Positions 1 to 6,853 of a DNA stretch of 12,872 nucleotides are shown here, in pieces. The notes under the pieces were generated by a model, which had not been told where the DNA came from, searched no databases, and was given only the letters and a program-made list of their open reading frames with translations. Made by a program: the position numbers and the translations under genes. This DNA comes from Candidatus Wolframiiraptor sp. EX4484-121 (GTDB taxonomy: Archaea > Thermoproteota > Nitrososphaeria_A > Caldarchaeales > Wolframiiraptoraceae): contig NJEK01000024.1 in NCBI GenBank assembly GCA_002255105.1, forward strand, positions 1-12,872, given 5' to 3'. Position 1 is the first letter of the stretch, and the number at the start of each line of letters is the position of its first letter.

Positions 1-315
1 TTGAGGGGGGTTGAGGAGAGGTTTAGGGATATCGTGATCGAGCAGCGGACTCCTAGAAGGGTCTTGAGGAGGAGGGCTGATAAGGTTAGGCAGAAGAGGC
101 TCTACTATGTTGAGGCCGAGAAGCTCGATGAGAGGCTCGTGAAGTTCAGGATAAAGGCTCAGGGAGGGCTCTACGTCAAGGAGCTGATAGATGGGGATGA
201 GGGGAGGACTAAGCCGAACATAGCGGAATTCTTAGGCAGAAAACCTCTAAGAATAGATCTATCGGTGATCGAGGTGGAGACGCCCACCCTAGAGCGTGAA
301 AAAGAGGAGGGTTGA
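1..315 (+). CDS. pus10: tRNA pseudouridine synthase Pus10, C-terminal fragment (5' end outside window)
   Basis: This is the last 104 residues of archaeal Pus10, the enzyme that makes pseudouridine at positions 54 and 55 of the tRNA T-loop. The fragment shows the family's closing signature: an IEQRTPRRVLRRRADKVR block at residues 13-30, then GGLYVKELIDGDEGRTKP at 55-72 and a NIAEFLG stretch. These belong to the end of the catalytic domain. The catalytic Asp and the N-terminal THUMP-like and zinc regions would lie upstream, outside the window. The frame is open to the first base, and its TTG first codon is almost certainly internal, so the gene is cut by the window edge rather than broken. It stops with TGA and converges on the Nramp-like gene with a 3-base gap. 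Confidence 0.93.
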   Translation: MRGVEERFRDIVIEQRTPRRVLRRRADKVRQKRLYYVEAEKLDERLVKFRIKAQGGLYVKELIDGDEGRTKPNIAEFLGRKPLRIDLSVIEVETPTLEREKEEG

Positions 316-318
316 GGA

Positions 319-1782
319 TTAGATCGTTATTCCCGCGAACATCTGGAGGCACATCGCGGTTATTAGGAATCCATAGAACACCGCTCCAATGATCATTATT
401 ATATTGCTGACTATCCCAGGTCTGAGGGGCTTCGGCAGAATCCTATTGCTGACTATTAGCTGGAGTATCGGCGCGATCATCAACGCGAAGAGCCCGAGAA
501 CGGCTCCGGTTGCTGCGAGCTCATACGGTCTGGCGATCTTGAAGACCGTTGATAGGACCATTATGATGACCGCGACGCCGTAGATCAGATAGACGGTCAG
601 ATAATAGATCCTTCTAGGATCGTTCTTCGCCCACCTCTTGATCCTCTCGCTCGCGAACCAGAAGTTGTCCGCGACGGTTCTCCCAACCGAGTCCATCAAA
701 CCCCACTGATTATCGAAGAGGACCCAGAATCCTCCCAAGAGGACTATTATCCAAGCAAGTCCGCCCAAGACCTCCGATAAGGCCTTCGCCTGAGCGGCCG
801 CGACCTTGAACCCCGTCGGAGCCAAGCCCCTCGGCACTAGAAGCGAGTAGGTCATAACCGTCGTTAGGATCAGCGTTATCATCGTGAGCCCTGAGAAGAA
901 TAGGTAGGAGTCAAGCCTAGCCACCTTTAGCCAGCCCCTCCACCGCCTCAAATTCTCTGGATCGTCTACGTTGAAGGGCATTTCCTCGGTCTTTAGCTCG
1001 ACCTTCCTCCCGCCTATCAGCCCAGAGATATATCCGATCTTACTTCCCATCCCCCAGCCCTTATCCCTCGCATAGCTCGACATGAAGAGGTTGAAACCGA
1101 ATCCAGCCGGAATATAGGCTATCGCCGCCGAGACTATGAACCAGTTTATCTGATCTCTTGGAGGGAATCCGAGCCTAGGTCTCAGGAAGCCCGCGAAGCC
1201 GCTTAAGACCGTGGCCCAAGCCGACGGTGAGGCCGAGAAAGCCACACCCACAATTATCGTCGCCAAGAGTAGGATGAGTAGGGGCCAGCTCACGATCTCA
1301 AGCGTCCTCTGAATCTTCCTGCCCACGTGAATCACTAACAACCCAACCGTTAGGGCGAATAATCCCCAAGCCAAGACTAGGTAGGAGTCTTGAGGTCCAG
1401 GCAATCTACCCAGCTGGAGCGCGGCTAAGGCCGTCGCCGAGCTCATGGCCCATCCAGGCCACACGACGGGTATGATTATTAGCAGAGTCCATATCCAAGC
1501 CCAAGTCATGGGATTCGGTGGAAGCCTTTGATACGCCTTATGGATCGGCTGGCCGCAGTAGATCGTGTATTTCAGGGACTCGACGGCGACCACGGCCTGA
1601 ATTATGGCCGAGAGGAGGGCCGCCCAGAGTAGGTATGGCCCATACTTGACGACCAGTGCCGGGAAGAGTATCCACTCTCCGCTTCCAATCGCCAAGGATC
1701 CTAGGATGACCCCTGGGCCGACCATCTTCAGGTAGCCGATTATTCCCTGGCTTGGAGGGTCTGGAAGCTCCGCCTCAGCCAT
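319..1782 (-). CDS. Nramp-family-related divalent metal transporter, atypical metal site
   Basis: A 487-residue integral membrane protein with about 11 hydrophobic segments, related to the Nramp (SLC11/MntH) family, which co-transports divalent metals with protons. The N-terminus (GPGVILGSLAIGSGEW, residues 22-37) aligns with Nramp TM1, but the metal-binding DPGN motif is replaced by G33-S34-G35-E36. The TM6 region (residues 222-237) has G-F-G at about 227-229 where canonical Nramps have MPH. It therefore belongs to a divergent branch whose substrate cannot be assumed to be Mn2+/Fe2+. A hydrophilic loop of about 50 residues follows TM6 (about 238-287). The start is ATG, with GGAGG directly before it and two AT-rich TATA-like stretches upstream. 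It reads in the same direction as the wtp operon but is separated by about 87 bases, so it probably has its own promoter. Family membership is fairly sure; substrate is not. Confidence 0.82.
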   Translation of the reverse strand: MAEAELPDPPSQGIIGYLKMVGPGVILGSLAIGSGEWILFPALVVKYGPYLLWAALLSAIIQAVVAVESLKYTIYCGQPIHKAYQRLPPNPMTWAWIWTLLIIIPVVWPGWAMSSATALAALQLGRLPGPQDSYLVLAWGLFALTVGLLVIHVGRKIQRTLEIVSWPLLILLLATIIVGVAFSASPSAWATVLSGFAGFLRPRLGFPPRDQINWFIVSAAIAYIPAGFGFNLFMSSYARDKGWGMGSKIGYISGLIGGRKVELKTEEMPFNVDDPENLRRWRGWLKVARLDSYLFFSGLTMITLILTTVMTYSLLVPRGLAPTGFKVAAAQAKALSEVLGGLAWIIVLLGGFWVLFDNQWGLMDSVGRTVADNFWFASERIKRWAKNDPRRIYYLTVYLIYGVAVIIMVLSTVFKIARPYELAATGAVLGLFALMIAPILQLIVSNRILPKPLRPGIVSNIIMIIGAVFYGFLITAMCLQMFAGITI

Positions 1783-1804
1783 CCTCCATCCCTTAGAGAA
1801 TTGG

Positions 1805-1826
1805 GCTATAAGGGCTAATTATAAGC
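1805..1826 (-). promoter_or_regulatory. Probable promoter region of the Nramp-like gene
   Basis: On the minus strand the 87-base gap before the transporter holds two TATA-like boxes. CTTATAATT lies about 39 bases upstream of the ATG and CTTATAGC about 27 bases upstream. The nearer one matches the box-to-start spacing of other genes in this window and would give a nearly leaderless mRNA. The farther one is the more AT-rich. I cannot choose between them from sequence alone. Confidence 0.35.
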
Positions 1827-1869
1827 TTTAGTGACCAAAAATGTGCATTACAGATCATCTCTCCGCAGG

Positions 1870-2931
1870 CTAAAACACGGAGACGGCGGATGCTTTAAAG
1901 GCTAGGTAAACCCGCTTTCCGACCCTCAGGTTTAGGTCTTCTAGGGCGTTTCTCGTGAGATAGACGGTGAAGGGGAGTCCGGCGTCGATCTTGAGGGAGA
2001 TGTATGGGGGCTTCTCCGAGATCTCCTCTATAACCCCTTCGAGGATGTTTCTAGCGCTTATCTTAGCTTTTTCGAGGAGGATGACTATGTTTTCAGGTCT
2101 TATGGCGACCATGACCCTACCAGACCTTCTCGTCGTCGCATAGACCCTCACCCCCCCGAGATCTATCTCGGCCAGCTCACCCATCCTCGCCACAACCTCC
2201 CCCTTAAACAGGTTCTTCGCGCCCGTGAAGGATGCTATCAGCTCATTCCTCGGATTCATGATTATCTCCATGGGCTCGCCTACCTGGAGTATCTCCCCCT
2301 CAAACATGGCCGCCATCCTATCCCCTAGATCGACGGCCTCTATGAAGTCGTGGGTTACGTGGATGGCCGTGAACCCCAACATCCTCCTAACCTCCTTAAG
2401 ATAGTCTCTAACCCCCTCCCTTGTCTCCGGGTCGAGGGCGCTTAGGGGCTCATCTAATAAGAGGATCTTGGGCTCGATTATCAGGGCTCGGGCGAGGGCG
2501 ACCCTCTGCTGCTCTCCACCGCTTAGGGTTGAGACCCTCCTCTCCAACAAATGCTCTATTCCAAGTTTGCTGGACAGTTCTCGAACCCTCCTCTCAACCT
2601 CATCCCTAGGATAGCCTCTAATCCTGAGCCCATATCCTATGTTATCCTTGACCGACATGTGTGGGAAGAGGGCGTAGTTCTGCGGAACATATCCTATAGA
2701 CCTCCTCTCGGGTGGGAGATATGTGACGTCGACGCCGTCCAAGATTATCTTTCCGGAGTCTGGGTAGTGGATTCCCGCGATGAGCTGGAGGAGGAGGGTC
2801 TTCCCGGCGCCCGTAGGCCCCATCACGACGAAATACTCTCCCTCCCAAACCTCTAGGCTGACATCCCTTATCCGAAACTCTCTCCAGCTCTTTGAGACGG
2901 ACTTTAAGGAGAGCAGCGGCCTCGACGCCAT
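1870..2931 (-). CDS. wtpC: Tungstate/molybdate ABC transporter ATP-binding protein
   Basis: A 353-residue ATPase that powers oxyanion import by the WtpAB complex. All ABC motifs are present: Walker A GPTGAGKT (38-45), Q-loop Gln84, signature LSGGEQQR (136-143), Walker B ILLLDE (156-161) and the H-loop His194. The C-terminal segment (about 230-353) has the MOI/TOBE-like beta region typical of the ModC/WtpC/PotA group, with an IRPENI motif near 278. The length is normal for the family. The gene starts at ATG 7 bases after the wtpB stop, so it is the last gene of a wtpA-wtpB-wtpC operon. The substrate class is inferred mainly from the WtpA neighbour; tungstate versus molybdate cannot be settled from the ATPase. 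Confidence 0.93.
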   Translation of the reverse strand: MASRPLLSLKSVSKSWREFRIRDVSLEVWEGEYFVVMGPTGAGKTLLLQLIAGIHYPDSGKIILDGVDVTYLPPERRSIGYVPQNYALFPHMSVKDNIGYGLRIRGYPRDEVERRVRELSSKLGIEHLLERRVSTLSGGEQQRVALARALIIEPKILLLDEPLSALDPETREGVRDYLKEVRRMLGFTAIHVTHDFIEAVDLGDRMAAMFEGEILQVGEPMEIIMNPRNELIASFTGAKNLFKGEVVARMGELAEIDLGGVRVYATTRRSGRVMVAIRPENIVILLEKAKISARNILEGVIEEISEKPPYISLKIDAGLPFTVYLTRNALEDLNLRVGKRVYLAFKASAVSVF

Positions 2932-2938
2932 CTCACGA

Positions 2939-3706
2939 TCATCTCCCCGAGATATAGTTTAATGTCAAGACCACGACTATGCCTATTAGGAGCAGGAGGC
3001 CTGTTATCGGGATCGCGGCGGATAACCCGAACGCCTCAAACCTCTCGATCACCAGGAGCGCTATGGACTTCGGGTATGGGGCGACTATCAATAAAGCTCC
3101 GACCTCGCTGACGGCCCTCGCCCAAGTAACTATTGCCCCGGAGATGATAGATCTGGATGCGAGTGGGATCGTTACCGTGAAGAATGTCTTGAGATGTCCA
3201 GCTCCAAGGGTTCTGGCAACGTGCTCGAATGTCTCATCGATCATCGAGAAGCCAGATCTGGCCGAGCTTATGAAGATGGGGGCGCTCACGAAGAGCATCG
3301 CCAAAACTATCCCCCAAAAGCTATCCTCAATAACTATCCCTATCCTGCTTAAGATCTCACCGATCGAGCTCCTGGAGTGATAGGCTAGGAGGACGAGTAT
3401 CCCGGCGACGCTGTGGGGGATGGCTAATGGAACGTTTAGCAGAGATTCTAGGAGATTCTTTAGGGCGAAATCCCTTCTGGCTAAGACGTATGCTAGGGGT
3501 GTTCCGAATAGTAGGGCTGAGATGGTCGCCGTGGCCGCGGCGGTGAACGTGGTTGATAGGGCGTTTAGAACCTCCAAATCCATTAAAGCCTCCCCCATCT
3601 GAATGGGATTCGTCGTGAGGAAGATCATTATCATGGGGATGAGGAGGGCGAGAACGATAATCGATCCAAGTATCGAGAACGTTAAGAATAGGCTCTCAAT
3701 CCTCAT
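2939..3706 (-). CDS. wtpB: Tungstate/molybdate ABC transporter permease
   Basis: A 255-residue inner-membrane permease of the ModB/WtpB type with about six transmembrane helices. It carries the EAA loop that docks on the ATPase (residues about 160-182, containing VARTLGAGHLKTF followed by TIPLA). The open frame extends 13 codons further upstream to an ATG at 3745, which would overlap wtpA by 35 bases. I chose the ATG at 3706 because the protein then starts just before the first helix (MRIESLFL), and because GGGGTGAT immediately precedes it as a Shine-Dalgarno site formed from the end of wtpA. The gap to the wtpA stop is 4 bases and to wtpC 7 bases, which indicates translational coupling. Confidence 0.92.
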   Translation of the reverse strand: MRIESLFLTFSILGSIIVLALLIPMIMIFLTTNPIQMGEALMDLEVLNALSTTFTAAATATISALLFGTPLAYVLARRDFALKNLLESLLNVPLAIPHSVAGILVLLAYHSRSSIGEILSRIGIVIEDSFWGIVLAMLFVSAPIFISSARSGFSMIDETFEHVARTLGAGHLKTFFTVTIPLASRSIISGAIVTWARAVSEVGALLIVAPYPKSIALLVIERFEAFGLSAAIPITGLLLLIGIVVVLTLNYISGR

Positions 3707-3710
3707 ATCA

Positions 3711-4739
3711 TCACCCCAGCTCAATCCCTCCCGGAACACTTCCATATATCATGAATCTATCTAGGAATGATTGGCCATTCTTCTCGAAGATCTCTCTCCC
3801 CTCATCACTCAACAGTAGGTTTACGAACTTGATCGCCAGATCCCTATTCTCGGCACATCTCGGTATCGTCAAGCCATAGAGTATGGACTTTCCGGTTACC
3901 TCCTTTTGCTCATCCGTCCCATAAAGCAGATAGACGTGAACCCTTCCATATTCTTCATCGAATCCGGGATCGCTCAGATCTATCTGGGGCGGCAGTTCCA
4001 CGTATTTTAGCCCATGCTGTACGGCGACACTCCTATACTCGAACGCGTAGTCGATTGCCCCGCTCTCAAGTAGGGCTATCAGGTCAACAGACTTAGATCT
4101 TATCACGAGGTTCGATCCAGGTTTCGGCGCGAAGTCCCTTGGAACATATATTAGGTATTCTCCGCCGGATTCCCTCGCGATGATGTTCGATTTATCGGTC
4201 ACCAGCTTCTCGAGAAGCCTTAAGCCATAATATTTCTCGGCCAGAGCCAAAACCATCAGCGATCTATAGCCGCATGGATCATTATTCGGATTCGAGAACC
4301 CATATCTCACATCCTCCCTCATCAATATCTCGAACCAGTTCTCGGGATTTACCTCACCTGAGTACCTGCTCTTGTCCGTGTATGCTAGGACCATCCTGTT
4401 GGAAGCGAAGGCTATGTTGAAGTCGGCGTAGTTGGGAATCACCATGTCGTTTATCAGCCCGTAGTCGGCGGTCATCAGGATGTCGGCTGTCTTATGGAGC
4501 TCGGTGATCTTCCTCACGGCCAGCACGCTTCCAGACGGCTCCAAGACCACCTCAATCCCCGGATTCTCCTCCTCAAACCTCTCCGCAACCCCTCTTAATG
4601 GAACCGATAAGGACCCCGCATGAAATATCCTCAGGGTTCGGCTCCTATGGCCGCCGATCAGGTTTGCGTTCAGGGCTAGGGCGGCCGATGTGATCGCCAA
4701 CGCGATAATCGAACATATTATGACGTATCCTCTCCTCAT
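3711..4739 (-). CDS. wtpA: Tungstate/molybdate-binding protein of ABC importer
   Basis: A 342-residue extracellular solute-binding protein of the archaeal ModA/WtpA family. It has an N-terminal hydrophobic anchor or signal (about residues 5-24) with no convincing lipobox. The mature domain opens with the family's LRIFHAGSLSVPL motif. The archaeal members bind the oxyanion in six-fold coordination using one Asp and one Glu in addition to backbone contacts. Likely equivalents here are the Asp in NNDPCGY (156 counting from the GTG at 4745) and the Glu in YAFEYRSV (236 on the same count). The frame allows a GTG start at 4745. I prefer ATG at 4739 because it lies about 30 bases from the TATA-like box and follows GGGTGG. 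It is the first gene of the operon and would supply tungsten or molybdenum for pterin-dependent oxidoreductases, none of which lie in the window. Confidence 0.92.
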   Translation of the reverse strand: MRRGYVIICSIIALAITSAALALNANLIGGHRSRTLRIFHAGSLSVPLRGVAERFEEENPGIEVVLEPSGSVLAVRKITELHKTADILMTADYGLINDMVIPNYADFNIAFASNRMVLAYTDKSRYSGEVNPENWFEILMREDVRYGFSNPNNDPCGYRSLMVLALAEKYYGLRLLEKLVTDKSNIIARESGGEYLIYVPRDFAPKPGSNLVIRSKSVDLIALLESGAIDYAFEYRSVAVQHGLKYVELPPQIDLSDPGFDEEYGRVHVYLLYGTDEQKEVTGKSILYGLTIPRCAENRDLAIKFVNLLLSDEGREIFEKNGQSFLDRFMIYGSVPGGIELG

Positions 4740-4763
4740 GTCCACCCTTGAGATGGATTAAGC

Positions 4764-4780
4764 GGGTATATCCTTTTCCG
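4764..4780 (-). promoter_or_regulatory. Probable promoter of the wtpABC operon
   Basis: Read on the minus strand, a purine-rich stretch (CGGAAAAGG) runs straight into GATATACCC. This resembles an archaeal BRE plus TATA pair, centred about 30 bases before the wtpA ATG. The 149-base gap shared with the divergent metG frame holds this box and a separate plus-strand box. No clear inverted-repeat operator for a ModE-like regulator was seen. Confidence 0.42.
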
Positions 4781-4856
4781 TTATCGGACGACTAACGATC
4801 CACCCATAATGCCGAGTATTCAATCGATATGATTTGTTCGGCTGACTAAGTGATAG

Positions 4857-4866
4857 ACTTAAATTT
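4857..4866 (+). promoter_or_regulatory. TATA-like box for the CMD-domain/metG reading frame
   Basis: ACTTAAATTT is centred about 27 bases upstream of the ATG at 4889, the spacing expected when an archaeal transcript begins at or next to the start codon. No Shine-Dalgarno sequence precedes the ATG (the bases are GTGTTTGT), which is consistent with a leaderless mRNA. Confidence 0.45.
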
Positions 4867-4888
4867 GCGATGAAAGCCATGTGTTTGT

Positions 4889-5088
4889 ATGGCTGAGGAG
4901 CGGCTTAAGGAGATAAACCAGTTCTTGGAGAGGATGTCGAAGGAGTTCCCGGAGCAGGCGAAGGCCCTCATGCTGTTCATAAGGAGGGTTGAGGAGAAGG
5001 GATACCTCGACACAAAGACCAAGGAGCTCATATCTGTGGCCCTAGGGGTCGCCAAGCACTGCCAGTGGTGCATCGCCCATACGATTTC
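4889..5088 (+). pseudogene. Truncated AhpD/carboxymuconolactone-decarboxylase-like domain
   Basis: Residues 1 to about 67 of the metG frame match the first part of the small all-helical AhpD/CMD family: an amphipathic helix, then GYLDTKTKELISVALGVAK, then the redox-type C58-Q-W-C61 with His64. Complete stand-alone members are around 100-120 residues and continue after this motif with a helix of the ALEAGAT-EEI type and a Gly-rich final helix. Here the similarity ends soon after His64 and the frame enters what looks like the metG promoter region. I read it as a gene whose 3' part was deleted. I saw no continuation in the other frames. Alternatively it is a functional appended redox or oligomerisation domain. 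The Cys pair and His are intact. Confidence 0.5.
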
Positions 5089-6853
5089 ATCCGCTGAGCT
5101 ATGGATCTGCTTTAAGCTTAAAAGGTGGGGTGACAAGCTAACACAAGAGGGGGTGCGAGGGCTAAGGGAAAGAGTTCTCATCACGGCGGCTCTCCCATAC
5201 TCCTACGCCCCGAGACACTTCGGCCATCTGGCCGGAGCATATCTGCCAGCCGACATCTTCGCGAGGTTTAAGCGGATGAAGGGGGCGGAGACCATCTACG
5301 TCTGCGGAACCGATGAGAATGCGAGCAGCATAGTCATCGAGGCCATGAGGAGGGGGATCACGCCGAAGGAGCTATGCGACCTATATTATCCTCAGCAGAA
5401 GGATGTCTTTGAGAGGCTTGGGATAAGCTTCGACATATTCTCTAGGACTAGTAAGCCAATCCACCACGAGGTCGTCAAGGAATTCTATCAAAGGCTTTGG
5501 GAGAAGGGGTACATCTACTCGAAGGATGTGAAGCAGTGGTGGTGCCCGAAATGCAAGATCTTTCTCCCAGATAGGTTCGTAGTTGGAACGTGTCCGAGGT
5601 GCGGCGCCCCAAACCAGTATGGAGATGTCTGCGAGGTCTGTGGAGCATGGTATGAGGCATTCGAATTGAAGGATCCGAGATGCTCCCTCTGCGGATCAAG
5701 GCCCGAGATAAGGACGAGGAAGCACTTCTTCCTAAAACTTAGCGTCTTGGCGGATAAGGTCCTGGAGTACGTCAAGGGTAAGAGGTTTTGGAGGAAGGCG
5801 ACCTACAACAAGACCGTGGCCTGGCTTGAGAAGGAGGGGTTGAGGGACAAGGACATAACGAGAGATTATGAGTGGGGGCCGCAGGCGCCGTTCCCGGGAG
5901 CTGAGGGCCAGGTGATCTATAACTGGGCTGAAAACCTGCTCGGATACATCTCGGCCACGAAGGATTGGGCGATGAACGTCGCCAGGGATCCGGGGAGGTG
6001 GCGGAGGTTCTGGCTCGACGAGAACACGAAGCTCTACTGCTTCATAGGGAAGGACAATCTATTCTTCCACACGATCCTATTCCCAGCCCTCCTAATCGCC
6101 CACGGAGACTACATCCTACCATATAACGTGGTCGTGAACGAGTTCGTGAACCTTGAGGGCGAGAAGCTCTCGACCAGCAGGGGCTGGGTCGTCTGGCTCC
6201 ATGAGCTACTTGAGGAATATGATCCGGATGTGGTGAGATATTATGCGACGGCGATAGCCCCCGAGACCAGGGACACAGACTTCAAGTGGGAGGACTTCAT
6301 GGAGAAGATAAATGGGGAGCTGATAGGAACCTATGGAAACTTCGTCCACAGGGTATTGACCTTCATCTACTCGAAGATGAATGGAGTAGTCCCGGAGCCC
6401 GGAGAACTCGATGAGAGGGATGAGGAGATCCTATCGAGTAGGATCAAGTTCGCCGAAGAGGTTGGGAGGAAGATCGAGGGATGCGAGTTCAAGGCCGGGT
6501 TAAAAACCATCCTAAAGCTCGCCCAGGAGGGTAATAGGTATCTGAACGAGACGGCTCCATGGGCGAATCCCGAGAAAGCGAACACCGCCCTCTACGTTCT
6601 CGTTCAAATCGTCCACGCGCTTGCCGTGATCTCAGCCCCATATCTTCCATTCACCTCTCAGAGAATATTAGATTACTTGAATCTCGATAGGAGGGTTGAG
6701 GATCTTAGGTGGAGCGATGTCGAGAAGCTCATACCATCGGGCCACAGGATCAAGAAGCCCAAGCCCCTCTTCAGGAAGATTACGAGAGAGGAGATAGATG
6801 AGAAGCTTAGAAGGCTTGAATCGATTAAGATCCAGAAAAAGGTTGGGGGTTAG
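4889..6853 (+). CDS. metG: Methionyl-tRNA synthetase, in frame with an N-terminal truncated AhpD/CMD-like domain
   Basis: The 654-codon frame encodes a class I MetRS from about residue 93 onward. MetRS charges tRNA-Met with methionine. Visible motifs are RVLITAALPY at 95-104, the HIGH-type H110-F-G-H113, KLSTS at 426-430, and a zinc domain with four Cys pairs (C219/C222, C235/C238, C248/C251, C265/C268). The anticodon-binding helical domain contains the NETAPW motif. There is no C-terminal EMAP/Arc1p-like domain. Residues 1 to about 67 are unrelated to MetRS and resemble the start of an AhpD/carboxymuconolactone decarboxylase domain. Translation from ATG 4889 gives a fusion. A separate MetRS start at GTG 5153 (codon 89) is equally plausible, because a GAGGGG sequence and a TATA-like stretch lie just before it. 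The stop overlaps the convergent ftsZ stop by 4 bases. MetRS identity is very sure; the true N-terminus is not. Confidence 0.93.
   Translation: MAEERLKEINQFLERMSKEFPEQAKALMLFIRRVEEKGYLDTKTKELISVALGVAKHCQWCIAHTISSAELWICFKLKRWGDKLTQEGVRGLRERVLITAALPYSYAPRHFGHLAGAYLPADIFARFKRMKGAETIYVCGTDENASSIVIEAMRRGITPKELCDLYYPQQKDVFERLGISFDIFSRTSKPIHHEVVKEFYQRLWEKGYIYSKDVKQWWCPKCKIFLPDRFVVGTCPRCGAPNQYGDVCEVCGAWYEAFELKDPRCSLCGSRPEIRTRKHFFLKLSVLADKVLEYVKGKRFWRKATYNKTVAWLEKEGLRDKDITRDYEWGPQAPFPGAEGQVIYNWAENLLGYISATKDWAMNVARDPGRWRRFWLDENTKLYCFIGKDNLFFHTILFPALLIAHGDYILPYNVVVNEFVNLEGEKLSTSRGWVVWLHELLEEYDPDVVRYYATAIAPETRDTDFKWEDFMEKINGELIGTYGNFVHRVLTFIYSKMNGVVPEPGELDERDEEILSSRIKFAEEVGRKIEGCEFKAGLKTILKLAQEGNRYLNETAPWANPEKANTALYVLVQIVHALAVISAPYLPFTSQRILDYLNLDRRVEDLRWSDVEKLIPSGHRIKKPKPLFRKITREEIDEKLRRLESIKIQKKVGG
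5110..5152 (+). promoter_or_regulatory. Possible internal promoter and ribosome-binding site for metG proper
   Basis: Bases 5111-5122 form the perfect palindrome TTTAAGCTTAAA followed by AGG, a good archaeal TATA-like element within otherwise GC-rich coding sequence. Transcription starting about 26 bases downstream would begin near the GAGG at 5147-5150, which sits 2 bases before a GTG codon (5153). That codon starts MetRS at RGLRERVLITAALPY, close to where archaeal MetRS proteins normally begin. This supports independent expression of MetRS. Confidence 0.4.

Noticed and set aside
2551..2856. 101-codon plus-strand ORF opposite wtpC
   Set aside because: It lies wholly antisense to the ATPase, whose Walker A and Q-loop regions explain the sequence. 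It has no recognisable protein features and no ribosome-binding site.
2979..3380. 133-codon plus-strand ORF opposite wtpB
   Set aside because: It is a shadow of a well-supported permease gene; its composition reflects reversed hydrophobic codons.
3703..3716. TGATGA sequence resembling a C box of a C/D guide RNA
   Set aside because: It is the wtpA stop and wtpB ribosome-binding/start region. No matching D box or guide-sized unit was found around it.
4846..5184. 112-codon minus-strand ORF over the CMD/metG junction
   Set aside because: It is low-complexity Ser/His-rich shadow translation. The plus strand has a recognisable CMD motif and MetRS start.
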